From the NCBI RefSeq assembly GCF_000156395.1, contig NZ_GG703818.1, positions 108,228 through 172,227 on the forward strand: a DNA stretch of 64,000 nucleotides, written 5' to 3'. The position numbers were made by a program, and so were the translations under genes. The notes beneath the pieces are model-generated. The model was not told the DNA's origin, did not search any database, and worked only from the letters and a program-made list of their open reading frames with translations. This DNA is from Providencia rustigianii DSM 4541. GTDB taxonomy: Bacteria; Pseudomonadota; Gammaproteobacteria; Enterobacterales; Enterobacteriaceae. Positions within the stretch are counted from its first letter, which is position 1. Every line of letters starts with the position of its first letter. Positions 22,492 through 31,248 of the stretch are shown here, in pieces.

Positions 22492-22540
22492 TTTATATTT
22501 ATCTCTTTAAAATGCGCTTTTTGCTGGTGGAATTAGAGCA

Positions 22541-23929
22541 ATGAACACAACGACATCTGAAGAACAAAGTGTTGAAAAAAAAGCACAAATTAAAAGTGAA
22601 TTAATCTATCACCTTGAAGATAGACCCCCATTACCCCAAGCCATTTTTGCTGCTTGCCAACATTTATTAGCCATGTTTGTCGCCGTTATCACCCCTGGGA
22701 TGTTAATTTGCCAAGCACTTGGGCTACCTGCGCACGATACTCAGCGTATTATCAGTATGTCATTGTTTGCATCCGGAATTGCCTCGCTGATTCAAATTAG
22801 AGCATGGGGTCCCGTTGGCTCTGGCTTACTTTCCATTCAAGGAACAAGCTTTAACTTTGTCGCCCCTTTAATTATGGGGGGAGTTGCCCTTCAGCAAGGG
22901 GGCGCAGATATTCCTACAATGATGGCTGCTTTATTTGGTACCCTAATGGTCGCGTCATTAACCGAAGTAATCCTTTCCCGTTTCCTACATTTAGCACGTA
23001 GAGTGATTACACCTTTGGTCTCTGGTGTTGTGGTAATGATTATCGGTTTATCACTCATTCAAGTGGGATTAACCTCGATAGGTGGGGGATACAGTGCCCT
23101 GAATAACAATACGTTTGGTGCCCTTGATAATCTGATGCTTGCGGGCATTGTGCTCGCAGTGATTATTCTGTTAACCAGCCAGAAAAACCCCTATCTCCGA
23201 GTCGCTTCTTTGGTTATCGCCATGGCGGTAGGCTATCTTGCAGCTTGGTGGATGGATATGCTACCAACAGCACAAGCTAGCGATATCAACCAGTCAATGA
23301 TTACCGTTCCTGAGCCTTTCTATTACGGTTTATCATTTGATTGGAACTTACTCGTTCCCCTGATCTTAATTTTTATGGTGACTTCTTTAGAAACCATTGG
23401 TGATATTACCGCAACATCAGATGTATCAGAGCAACCGGTTCGTGGACCGCTGTATATGAAACGCATTAAGGGAGGTGTATTAGCAAATGGCTTGAACTCC
23501 CTTGTTTCAGCAGTATTCAATACATTCCCTAACTCCTGTTTTGGTCAGAATAATGGTGTCATTCAGTTAACCGGTGTTGCTAGCCGTTATGTTGGCTACA
23601 TTGTCGCCTTAATGTTGATATTGCTGGGACTGTTCCCCGCGGTGGCAGGTTTTGTGCAACAAATTCCTGAGCCTGTGCTCGGTGGTGCAACCATCGTCAT
23701 GTTCGGAACTATCGCAGCTTCTGGTGTACGTATCGTTTCTCGTGAGCCATTAAACCGCCGCGCAATTATGATTATCGCCCTATCCCTTGCCGTTGGAATG
23801 GGTGTTTCTCAACAACCGCTGATCCTGCAATTTGCACCTGATTGGCTGAAAACATTATTCTCCTCCGGAATCGCGGCTGGTGGTTTAACCGCTATCGTTC
23901 TGAATCTAATTTTCCCTCACGAAAAATAA
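22541..23929 (+). CDS. xanP: Xanthine permease XanP
   Basis: 462 residues (E. coli XanP/YicE 463), collinear throughout. NCS2/NAT family nucleobase:H+ symporter with about 12-14 membrane segments. The family signature appears as [17 protein letters not shown] with the preceding FPNSCFG, and the substrate-site region as [20 protein letters not shown]. It imports xanthine. A candidate PurR box lies 50 bases upstream and a 10-bp stem terminator follows. It is divergent from gltS. Confidence 0.95.
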   Translation: MNTTTSEEQSVEKKAQIKSELIYHLEDRPPLPQAIFAACQHLLAMFVAVITPGMLICQALGLPAHDTQRIISMSLFASGIASLIQIRAWGPVGSGLLSIQGTSFNFVAPLIMGGVALQQGGADIPTMMAALFGTLMVASLTEVILSRFLHLARRVITPLVSGVVVMIIGLSLIQVGLTSIGGGYSALNNNTFGALDNLMLAGIVLAVIILLTSQKNPYLRVASLVIAMAVGYLAAWWMDMLPTAQASDINQSMITVPEPFYYGLSFDWNLLVPLILIFMVTSLETIGDITATSDVSEQPVRGPLYMKRIKGGVLANGLNSLVSAVFNTFPNSCFGQNNGVIQLTGVASRYVGYIVALMLILLGLFPAVAGFVQQIPEPVLGGATIVMFGTIAASGVRIVSREPLNRRAIMIIALSLAVGMGVSQQPLILQFAPDWLKTLFSSGIAAGGLTAIVLNLIFPHEK

Positions 23930-23941
23930 TCATTCCTATTG

Positions 23942-23972
23942 CCGCCAGAGTTGAATACTCTGGCGGTTCTTC
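23942..23972 (+). terminator. xanP terminator
   Basis: CCGCCAGAGT (23942-23951) and ACTCTGGCGG (23957-23966) make a perfect 10-bp stem with a 5-base loop, followed by TTCTTCTG. It lies 13 bases past the xanP stop; the U tract is imperfect. Confidence 0.75.
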
Positions 23973-24055
23973 TGTATGCTATCCTTCAAATTGTCGATAT
24001 CTTAGACAGATTAGTCATCTATATTTTTATCTGATTTATGAGGGAGCAGACTACC

Positions 24056-25834
24056 GTGAGAAGGTTAATTCGATTTATTAGTTATATTTTTCTGCTTCTA
24101 TTGATCTTATTTGTTGCCACTTATATTGCACTGCAAACTCGTTGGGGAGCAGGTTATGCGAGTCAGTTATTAAGTAAATTCACTGATTTCGATATTAATG
24201 TCGGCATTATGGGGCATCGATTTGCTGAACCGGGTAAATTTATTTTCCAAGATATAAAAATTGAGTCTCGCGACAAGCAGTTAGCGTTAAACGCGGATCA
24301 AATTGTCGTGGATATCAATTGGCTTAATATGATCAACGGTGAAGCCATCCAACGATTAACAATCACACAAGGGGAGCTTACAGCTCAGATTTCAGATACC
24401 AGCACTAATCTCCCTATCTCTGCTAAAGTTTTACAGTTTGAAAGTAGCAAAATTCAGTTAACCCAAGGAAAAAACACCCTGCTGGTTGCTGGGTTTACCG
24501 GTGGTATCACGCCGTGGAAACCTACCGTCAACCATCCTTTTGGCTATGGTGACTTTCGTTTTACAACAGGAGAGTTGGCCATCAATTCCCTACCTTTTCG
24601 TAATGTCGCTATGACAGGAAAATTACAGGAACAAGTGACTGAGTTTAGCCAAGTCACCGGCTATCTCAATAATGGTTATATTTCCGGTAAAGGAAAAGTA
24701 TTTGCTGACGGTAGCATTAATATTGATGGTCTCTCGATGAATAAAGTGGGATGGCAAAATAATCTCACTTTCGACGCGCTTTTTGAGGCTATCAATAGTG
24801 ACCGAACACTCCAGATTAAAGATTTGACGCTCACCGATGTGGATATTCAGGGACAAGATTGGGCACTATCGGGACTAAGCACCGAAATCGATAAAATTAA
24901 TGTCGTGAGAGGCAGCTGGAGCAACCCTAAAAGTAAAATCAATTTCAATGTCGACCAATTGGTTATTCATGACCAACAAGTAGATACACTCATCGGCGAA
25001 TTAAATATTGATGGCGATAACCTTAATTTTGATAAGCTATCCGGCTACTATAATAAAGGGATTTTTAGCCTCAGTGGCGTGTGGCAGCGTAACAATAAAT
25101 CCCTGACTATTACTGATGGGACACTCGCTGGAGCACTGTATACTTTACCTGAAGATTGGTTAACATTCTTTGCCCAACCAGCACCCTCTTGGTTATCAGC
25201 GTTCACCATCGATAACTTTACAGTGACGCAGTCATTGCTGATGAATATTCAACCTGAGTTCTCTTTTGAATTTACAGCACTTAGCGGCACTATTCGCTAT
25301 GTTGATCTCATCAAACAGAAACAGTGGGGAATTTGGAAAGGGCAAGCAACGTTCAACGCTGATAGCAGCACGATCAATCAAGTTATGGTCCGTCGCCCTT
25401 TACTCGAAATCGCCAGCAGCAACAATAGTGCTGCGGCTAGCCTCAGTGGTAGTACCACCCGCGGCATTGCCAGAGTCTCATTGCTCGTCAAGCAAGAGTA
25501 TCAAAAAGCACCTTTTAACTTACGAGCGACAGGCACCAATATTGATTTAGGGGACTTAAATCAATGGGGATGGTCAGGATTTTCACCTCAAATGTGGGGA
25601 GATTTTGATACGTCATTACAAGGGGATTTACTCGCAGATCCGCTTGCATACAGTATAAATGGTGAGTTAACGGCTAAGCCACTTCAAGGCAATGAAATTT
25701 ATCGTACGGTGGTTAATGGTAAAGTGACTCCCACAGTGGGAACATCTATGCCACCATCAGAGCCACAACTTGCACCTGACTCGCCAAATACTTACCCTAT
25801 GGATGGGCATATTCCCGCCATTGTTAATCCGTAA
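24056..25834 (+). CDS. yicH: YicH, AsmA-family inner-membrane-anchored protein
   Basis: 592 residues from a GTG start at 24056; an upstream in-frame ATG (24038) has no ribosome-binding site, whereas GAGGGAG lies about nine bases before the GTG. An N-terminal transmembrane anchor (residues about 5-27) is followed by QTRWGA, typical of AsmA-like proteins, and a long periplasmic beta-rich region. E. coli YicH (569 residues) is similar in length, start and motifs such as ATLEYTLPE-like GALYTLPEDWL and KQWGIWKGQA. AsmA-type proteins are thought to move phospholipids between membranes; YicH itself is little studied. A strong terminator follows and fabY is convergent. Confidence 0.88.
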   Translation: MRRLIRFISYIFLLLLILFVATYIALQTRWGAGYASQLLSKFTDFDINVGIMGHRFAEPGKFIFQDIKIESRDKQLALNADQIVVDINWLNMINGEAIQRLTITQGELTAQISDTSTNLPISAKVLQFESSKIQLTQGKNTLLVAGFTGGITPWKPTVNHPFGYGDFRFTTGELAINSLPFRNVAMTGKLQEQVTEFSQVTGYLNNGYISGKGKVFADGSINIDGLSMNKVGWQNNLTFDALFEAINSDRTLQIKDLTLTDVDIQGQDWALSGLSTEIDKINVVRGSWSNPKSKINFNVDQLVIHDQQVDTLIGELNIDGDNLNFDKLSGYYNKGIFSLSGVWQRNNKSLTITDGTLAGALYTLPEDWLTFFAQPAPSWLSAFTIDNFTVTQSLLMNIQPEFSFEFTALSGTIRYVDLIKQKQWGIWKGQATFNADSSTINQVMVRRPLLEIASSNNSAAASLSGSTTRGIARVSLLVKQEYQKAPFNLRATGTNIDLGDLNQWGWSGFSPQMWGDFDTSLQGDLLADPLAYSINGELTAKPLQGNEIYRTVVNGKVTPTVGTSMPPSEPQLAPDSPNTYPMDGHIPAIVNP

Positions 25835-25843
25835 AATGACAAT

Positions 25844-25882
25844 AAAAAAGCAGGTTACCCCAAAAGTAAATCTGCTTTTTTA
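25844..25882. terminator. Bidirectional terminator between yicH and fabY
   Basis: AAAAAGCAG (25845-25853) and CTGCTTTTT (25872-25880) pair, with an inner TTAC/GTAA stem. There is an A tract on one side and a T tract on the other, the typical form for convergent genes. Confidence 0.82.
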
Positions 25883-25894
25883 TCCGCTATATCA

Positions 25895-26818
25895 TTATCT
25901 ATTTTTTATCTCACCTGCGATGGGTAAAACCATATAAGTTCCGCTGAATACTGCACCAACTTGGCTATCAGCGTTACTGACGTGGACATCTAACTTCACC
26001 CTAGCCTTGCTCCCTCTCGCTAAGCGATCAAGGTCACCGCTGAGATGAGATAGATCAGCTACCGCAATTGGGCGGCCGCTGACAGGCTTACCATAGCGAA
26101 TATTGGCATCCACTAAAATAATATCCCCACCAAGCTGATGCTCATGCAGCAATAACCAGATCATTCCCCAACCAGTTAATGTGGCGAGAGAAAACTGGCT
26201 ACCGGCAAAAATGGTGTTGTGTGGATTTTGGTTACCCGCTTCTGGCATCGTGGTGATAAAACGTTTTCCTGTGTACTGTTCAATACGTACACCCATTTTT
26301 TCACTGAGAGGGATATATTTATGCCAAGCTTGTTGCAACTCACCGCACCAATCAGGCCGATGAAGAATCTGGTCTAAGGTTTCGATGGGTTTAATCATCA
26401 GGTAGTGGCGTACTGGTGCTTTTAATTCCCCGCTCACTTCTCCTCGAGTTTCAAAACCCATTTTGGCAAAGAAAGGAACGGCCTCCTCCCTAACACTCGA
26501 AACGATACGTTTAACGCCTTCTTGTCTTGCACTCGACTCCAGCGCCATGATAATCAGTTTCCCTAAGCCTTTACCTTGCATGACGGGGTTAACGGCAAGA
26601 AAACGGATTGAACCTTCATTATCAGCATTGATATACAACCGACCAATCGCCAAGATACGATTTTTCTCATCTACCACCATTTGGTGGTGGGCTGTAAGGT
26701 CATAGCCATCTTTTTCGGAACCAAGGGGTTGTTTAAATGGTTTTCTCAGCATTTCCCAGCGAAACTGGTAGTAGGCTGCAAATTCAATGTCATCTTTCGG
26801 TGTACGTAGATGGTACAT
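25895..26818 (-). CDS. fabY: FabY/YiiD acetyltransferase-thioesterase fusion
   Basis: 307 residues. Residues about 1-145 form a GNAT acetyltransferase domain with the acetyl-CoA loop [19 protein letters not shown]. Residues about 160-300 form the YiiD C-terminal hot-dog thioesterase-like domain with [22 protein letters not shown] and [13 protein letters not shown]. coli YiiD (329) has the same two-domain plan; FabY proteins are implicated in starting fatty-acid synthesis by an acetoacetyl-ACP route. AAGGGGG lies before the ATG. dtd is 22 bases upstream on the same strand, giving an operon dtd-fabY. Confidence 0.88.
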   Translation of the reverse strand: MYHLRTPKDDIEFAAYYQFRWEMLRKPFKQPLGSEKDGYDLTAHHQMVVDEKNRILAIGRLYINADNEGSIRFLAVNPVMQGKGLGKLIIMALESSARQEGVKRIVSSVREEAVPFFAKMGFETRGEVSGELKAPVRHYLMIKPIETLDQILHRPDWCGELQQAWHKYIPLSEKMGVRIEQYTGKRFITTMPEAGNQNPHNTIFAGSQFSLATLTGWGMIWLLLHEHQLGGDIILVDANIRYGKPVSGRPIAVADLSHLSGDLDRLARGSKARVKLDVHVSNADSQVGAVFSGTYMVLPIAGEIKNR

Positions 26819-26840
26819 GTTTCCCCCTTGGAAAAGTATT

Positions 26841-27278
26841 CTATACCTGTAGCCAGAAGGTTACTGGGCCATCATTGGTTAGGCTCACTTGCATATCAGC
26901 AGCAAAGATTCCCGTTTCAGTCACTATGCCTTGTTGGCGGCTTTCCTGTACAAAGTACTGATATAATTGGTCAGCTTTTTCTGGTTCAGCGCCACCAGAG
27001 AAACTGGGTCTCATTCCTTTATTGGTTTCAGCTGCTAACGTAAATTGAGAAACAACGAGTAAGCTTCCACCCGCTTGTTTTACATTTAGGTTCATTTTCC
27101 CTTGCTCGTCACCAAAGATGCGGTACCCAAGCACTTTCTCACATAATCGTTTAGCTTTCTGCTCGTCATCGTCTTTCTCAACACCAAGCAGAACCAAAAG
27201 ACCAGAGCCAATTTGCCCCACTGTTTTTTTATCGACAACAACACTCGCGTGAGTAACTCTTTGGATTAATGCGATCAT
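26841..27278 (-). CDS. dtd: D-aminoacyl-tRNA deacylase
   Basis: 145 residues, the E. coli Dtd length. The catalytic signatures SQFTLAA and [10 protein letters not shown] (with the Gly-cisPro pair) are both present, as is the N-terminus [21 protein letters not shown]. It hydrolyses D-amino acids, and Gly-tRNA-Ala, from tRNA for quality control. It precedes fabY as in E. coli, but yihY, which lies between yihX and dtd there, is missing here. Confidence 0.97.
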   Translation of the reverse strand: MIALIQRVTHASVVVDKKTVGQIGSGLLVLLGVEKDDDEQKAKRLCEKVLGYRIFGDEQGKMNLNVKQAGGSLLVVSQFTLAAETNKGMRPSFSGGAEPEKADQLYQYFVQESRQQGIVTETGIFAADMQVSLTNDGPVTFWLQV

Positions 27279-27291
27279 GGAAACTCTATAT

Positions 27292-27325
27292 AAAAAAGAT
27301 GGAGCAACATATGTTGTTGCTCCAT
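27292..27325 (-). terminator. yihX terminator
   Basis: ATGGAGCAACA (27299-27309) and TGTTGCTCCAT (27315-27325) form an 11-bp stem. On the minus strand TTTTTT (complement of 27293-27298) follows. It sits in the 60-base gap between yihX and dtd and suggests dtd has its own promoter or relies on read-through. Confidence 0.85.
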
Positions 27326-27338
27326 GTTAGGAACGGGA

Positions 27339-27953
27339 TTATTCAACTTCAGCACTAAAGTCGTAAGTACGGAAATATTCAGGAACCGTGTCTTTATTTA
27401 ACACATGTACGCTGGTAATACCTAGGGCTTGTGCTGCTTTTACGTTTTCTTCTACGTCGTCGAAGAAGACAGCGTCAGCGGCATCAAACTCTTCTGATTC
27501 CAGAACGTATTTGAAAATTTCTGGATCTGGCTTACGCATACCTAAATCTTGAGATAAATACAGGAAGTCAGAGGATGCTGCAATTTCTGGGTAGTGTTCT
27601 GGCCAATAATCTAAGTGCAGACGGTTAGTATTCGATAACACAACAACTCGGTGCCCTTGCTCACGCAAACGCTCCATGATATCGATAACTTCAGGTCTTA
27701 GTGAGATAAAAATTGAATGCCAGCCTTCAGCAAAATCTTCAAAACTTAGCGTAATACCCATCTCTTCACAGAGCATCTCCGCAAATTCGATATCTGAAAT
27801 TTTGCCACATTCATGTAATTGGAAGATATTGCCAAAAGTAAACCGGGATTTGATTTCTGAACTTGGAGTACCACTCAGTTCTGACCATTTATCAAACACA
27901 CGATCAAAGTCGATATCAATAATCACATTACCCATATCGAAGATATACAGCAT
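27339..27953 (-). CDS. yihX: HAD-family sugar phosphatase YihX
   Basis: 204 residues. HAD motif I is FDMGNVIIDIDF, with the nucleophilic Asp followed by the Gly-Asn typical of this subfamily; motif II is VVVLSNTNRLH; motif III/IV is LSQDLGMRKPDPEIF with VFFDDVEENV. E. coli YihX, nearly collinear, acts on alpha-D-glucose-1-phosphate and helps mobilise glycogen. AGAGGA precedes the ATG. The gene is separated from dtd by a terminator. Confidence 0.93.
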   Translation of the reverse strand: MLYIFDMGNVIIDIDFDRVFDKWSELSGTPSSEIKSRFTFGNIFQLHECGKISDIEFAEMLCEEMGITLSFEDFAEGWHSIFISLRPEVIDIMERLREQGHRVVVLSNTNRLHLDYWPEHYPEIAASSDFLYLSQDLGMRKPDPEIFKYVLESEEFDAADAVFFDDVEENVKAAQALGITSVHVLNKDTVPEYFRTYDFSAEVE

Positions 27954-28013
27954 AAATTGTCCTCTTTGTTATTCACTAAATTTACTTTAATCATTATTCA
28001 GGCAACTGAACAG

Positions 28014-28045
28014 CCCTAATTAGTGATTATTAGGGTTATTTTTTC
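28014..28045 (+). terminator. Orphan plus-strand terminator upstream of yihX
   Basis: CCCTAAT (28014-28020) and ATTAGGG (28029-28035) pair and are followed by TTATTTTTTC. It looks like a rho-independent terminator on the plus strand, but the only gene upstream (yihX) reads the other way. It may end transcripts running antisense to yihX or insulate the next gene. Confidence 0.6.
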
Positions 28046-28220
28046 AATTTATCGATTAAGCAAAATGGATCAATTGATTGCTTTCGGTGCCTTTAAATCA
28101 ATCCCATATAACATAATCCCAAACATACTCCTAAAAAAGCTTCACACCACTGCTTCCCGTCCCATTAACGATAGAATGTCGCCACCAGAGACGAACATCA
28201 TTATTTTCTGGCGCCATATC

Positions 28221-28250
28221 GTTGACAAGCGTCAACAGTATATTTATTCT
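28221..28250 (+). promoter_or_regulatory. Promoter with operator-like dyad for the HTH gene at 28349
   Basis: TTGACA (28222-28227) is separated by 17 bases from TATTCT (28245-28250). The -35 is part of a perfect dyad GTTGAC-N4-GTCAAC (28221-28236). The expected start near 28257 gives a leader of about 90 bases. A repressor or autoregulator could bind the dyad. Confidence 0.65.
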
Positions 28251-28348
28251 AAACAACAAGGGAGAAAAATACGTCGCCCATAAAAAGGATGAAGGTGGTT
28301 TCCTCCACCTCACCTTTAATTAAATTCAAAATTTTGATTAAGGAATTG

Positions 28349-28906
28349 ATGTCTATGGCGCTTCATAATTTCACTTTAGTTTTATCTGGTGTCAATACCG
28401 ATACTGAAGGATTAGAAGACGCGCTCTATAATGCGGGATGCGATGACGCACTTATTTGTTTTTACGGAAAAACTGTCTACTTGGAATTTGATAGAGAAGC
28501 AAGCTCCCTTGATGATGCCATTTCTAGCGCAATCCAACAGATTGAAACCGCTAGCACCATTAATACACGCGTAGAATCTATTGATTCAAGCTTGGTTGGA
28601 TTGAGTGATATTGCTGAACTCGCCAATTTATCCAGGCAAGCTATTGCTTTGTTTAAAGACGGAGCTCGAGGTAAAGGTGATTTTCCCAACCCAATCCAAC
28701 GCATCAAAGGTCAGTCCCCACTCTGGAGTTGGGCTGAGGTAGCCGCTTGGTTGGTAAAATCAGAACGCATATCTCCAAATAATATACTCGTTAAAAATGC
28801 AGATACGATTGAACAATGGAATATTGCACTAAGAACACGAGCTTCACATCAACGTGCTGAAATAGCTAAAAAAATACAGTTTCTTGAATCCGTGAAGTAT
28901 CTATAA
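28349..28906 (+). CDS. Small helix-turn-helix DNA-binding protein, unknown function
   Basis: 185 residues from ATG 28349 (AAGGA just upstream); ATG 28355 is an equally good start. The first 75 residues form an unrecognised alpha/beta region (FTLVLSGVNTDTEGLEDALYNAGCDDALI). The middle, LSDIAELANLSRQAIALFKDGARGKGDFPNPIQR followed by PLWSWAEVAAWL, resembles the MerR/excisionase-type winged helix that reads a DNA site and is common in antitoxin-like regulators. No toxin partner is adjacent. It lies between divergent yihX and convergent typA with its own promoter. Function is not known; possible autoregulation is suggested by the dyad at the promoter. Confidence 0.75.
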   Translation: MSMALHNFTLVLSGVNTDTEGLEDALYNAGCDDALICFYGKTVYLEFDREASSLDDAISSAIQQIETASTINTRVESIDSSLVGLSDIAELANLSRQAIALFKDGARGKGDFPNPIQRIKGQSPLWSWAEVAAWLVKSERISPNNILVKNADTIEQWNIALRTRASHQRAEIAKKIQFLESVKYL

Positions 28907-28949
28907 CCCAATGTTGATATTTCTTCTAATTTTTCCAATTTGCTCGCAT

Positions 28950-28976
28950 AAAAAAAGGTGCCATATTTGGCACCTT
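28950..28976 (-). terminator. typA terminator
   Basis: AAGGTGCCA (28955-28963) and TGGCACCTT (28968-28976) form a 9-bp stem with loop TATT. On the minus strand seven T follow. It is about 25 bases past the typA stop. Confidence 0.9.
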
Positions 28977-29000
28977 CCATTTTAATTCAAAGATTAACGA

Positions 29001-30824
29001 TTAATCTTCTTTAGAGCGACCTGCACGACGGCGATCGTTCTCAGTCAAATGACGCTTACGCAGACGAATTGACTGTGGAGTAACTTCAACCAGTTCATCA
29101 TCATCAATAAACTCCAGAGCTTGTTCCAGAGACATCTTGATTGGTGGTGACAATGTGGTTGCTTCATCAGTACCTGACGCACGCATGTTAGTCAGTTTTT
29201 TACCGGTTAAGCAGTTAACAGTCAGGTCGTTAGAACGTGAGTGAATACCGATAATTTGGCCTTCATACACTTCAGCACCGTGACCTAAGAATAACTTACC
29301 ACGATCTTGCAGGCTGTACAGCGCGTATGCAACTGCTTTACCTTGACCGTTAGAAATCAGAACGCCGTTTTGACGACCACCGATTTCGCCTGGGCGAACA
29401 TCATCGTAGTGACTGAATGAAGAGTACAGTAAACCTGTACCTGAAGTCATTGTCATGAATTCAGTACGGAAGCCAATCAGACCACGGCTAGGAATGATGT
29501 AGTCTAGACGCACACGGCCTTTACCGTCTGGCATCATGCCGCGTAGGTCGCCTTTACGCTCACCTAACGCTTTCATTACATCACCTTGGTGCTGCTCTTC
29601 AACGTCTAAAGTCACTTGTTCGAATGGCTCTTGTTTACGACCATCAACTTCACGGAAGATAACTTTTGGACGAGAAACCGCTAATTCGAAACCTTCACGA
29701 CGCATATTTTCGATCAGAACAGATAAGTGCAGCTCACCACGACCCGAAACACGGAATGCATCTGGATCTTGAGTTTCTTCAACACGCAGTGCTACGTTGT
29801 GAACTAACTCTTTGTGTAAACGATCCAGAATCTGGCGTGAAGTCACATATTTGCCTTCTTTACCACAGAATGGAGAGGTGTTAACACAATAGAACATGCT
29901 GACTGTTGGTTCATCAACCGCTAGTGCAGGCAGAGCTTCAACGCTACCCACTTGGCAGATAGTGTCAGAAATGTTTAATTCACCTAAACCAGTCAGAGCA
30001 ACGATATCGCCAGCTTCTGCTTGTTGTGAATCAATACGCTCTAAACCTAAGTGAGTCAGAACTTTACCAATTTTACCGTTGCGAGTTTTACCTTCGCTGT
30101 CGATTACAGTTACTTGCTGGTTTGGTTTAACAACACCGCGTTTAATACGACCGATGCCGATAACACCTAAATAGCTGTTGTAATCTAATTGGGAAACTTG
30201 CATCTGGAAAGGACCATCCAGATCAACTTTTGGTGGCTCAACATGATCAACAATCGCTTGATAAAGCGGGGTCATGTCTTCTGCCATATCTGTATGTTCA
30301 AGACCTGCGATACCCATTAATGCAGACGCATAAACGATAGGGAAGTCTAATTGCTCATCCGTTGCACCTAAGTTCACGAATAAGTCGAATACTTGGTCAA
30401 CAACCCAATCAGGGCGTGCGCCTGGGCGGTCGACTTTGTTGATAACAACAATTGGTTTTAAACCATGGTCGAACGCTTTTTGTGTTACGAAGCGAGTTTG
30501 TGGCATAGGGCCATCCATCGCATCGACAACCAGCAGAACACAGTCAACCATAGACATAACACGTTCTACTTCACCACCGAAATCGGCGTGGCCTGGGGTG
30601 TCTACGATATTGATGTGGTAGCCGTTCCATTGGATAGCGGTATTTTTAGCAAGGATTGTAATACCACGCTCTTTCTCCAAGTCATTGGAGTCCATAACAC
30701 GCTCATCAACAGTTTCACGTTCACCAAAAGTGCCCGACTGTTGTAATAATTTACCAACCAGAGTTGTCTTGCCATGGTCAACGTGAGCGATGATGGCGAT
30801 GTTTCTTAAGTTTTGAATTGACAA
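29001..30824 (-). CDS. typA: Ribosome-associated GTPase TypA/BipA
   Basis: 607 residues, like E. coli TypA (607). G1 is AHVDHGKT, G2/G3 [11 protein letters not shown] and [13 protein letters not shown]4 [12 protein letters not shown], followed by EF-G-like domains II, III and V and the BipA-specific C-terminus ending [19 protein letters not shown]. The start codon is TTG (complement of CAA at 30822-30824), giving the family N-terminus [18 protein letters not shown]; the ribosome-binding site is weak. It is a translational GTPase involved in 50S assembly at low temperature and in stress adaptation. It is divergent from the padR/glnA side, as typA and glnA are in E. coli. Confidence 0.97.
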   Translation of the reverse strand: MSIQNLRNIAIIAHVDHGKTTLVGKLLQQSGTFGERETVDERVMDSNDLEKERGITILAKNTAIQWNGYHINIVDTPGHADFGGEVERVMSMVDCVLLVVDAMDGPMPQTRFVTQKAFDHGLKPIVVINKVDRPGARPDWVVDQVFDLFVNLGATDEQLDFPIVYASALMGIAGLEHTDMAEDMTPLYQAIVDHVEPPKVDLDGPFQMQVSQLDYNSYLGVIGIGRIKRGVVKPNQQVTVIDSEGKTRNGKIGKVLTHLGLERIDSQQAEAGDIVALTGLGELNISDTICQVGSVEALPALAVDEPTVSMFYCVNTSPFCGKEGKYVTSRQILDRLHKELVHNVALRVEETQDPDAFRVSGRGELHLSVLIENMRREGFELAVSRPKVIFREVDGRKQEPFEQVTLDVEEQHQGDVMKALGERKGDLRGMMPDGKGRVRLDYIIPSRGLIGFRTEFMTMTSGTGLLYSSFSHYDDVRPGEIGGRQNGVLISNGQGKAVAYALYSLQDRGKLFLGHGAEVYEGQIIGIHSRSNDLTVNCLTGKKLTNMRASGTDEATTLSPPIKMSLEQALEFIDDDELVEVTPQSIRLRKRHLTENDRRRAGRSKED

Positions 30825-31155
30825 GGATTTTTACCGTTTCATTGACAGGAAAGGAATATGCTTTTGAGTCGTTATATAGCCCAAAGCATACTTTCTACAT
30901 TAATTTGCTGTTATTTTACACGTTTTTCCACACAAGTGGAATAAATGTGAAAGCCATCACTATTAAAAAAGTTTTTAGCTAAAAAACATTCAGTTGCGTC
31001 ACAGTGCAAAAATACTTAAAAAAATTGTTGGTATCAGCACTAGGAAATCACAAAGTGACAGAATAATACGCTAAAAAGCAAATATTAGCAGCCGAAAAAA
31101 AGAATAAAAAATAAACTTTCTTTGCCTGTCACTCTTTTAAATGTCTTTTTCTTTA
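30825..31155. other. typA-padR divergent intergenic region
   Basis: About 330 bases without a gene. It is AT-rich, has poly-A/T stretches and must hold the typA promoter, for which no consensus pair stands out. The operator-bearing promoter of the PadR gene follows it. Confidence 0.5.
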
Positions 31156-31231
31156 TTTCGATATATCTAATTTGACACTTTAGATATATCGGAATAGAGT
31201 ATTCTCAGAATCTAAATTAGATATATCGAAA
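31156..31231 (+). promoter_or_regulatory. PadR-gene promoter with three copies of a GATATATC operator
   Basis: The 14-16 base element TTAGATATATCGRAA occurs three times: inverted at 31156-31170, direct at 31179-31194 and direct at 31216-31231. Each has the palindromic core GATATATC. TTGACA (31172-31177) lies between copies 1 and 2, and TAGAGT (31195-31200) stands 17 bases downstream, so copy 2 fills the -35/-10 spacer. This arrangement fits repression, most simply autoregulation by the adjacent PadR protein. Confidence 0.7.
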
Positions 31232-31248
31232 TAATAACAGAGGTTAAT

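Noticed and set aside
28023-28313. Short open frames on both strands upstream of the HTH gene
   Set aside because: They overlap the terminator and promoter elements and show no coding features.
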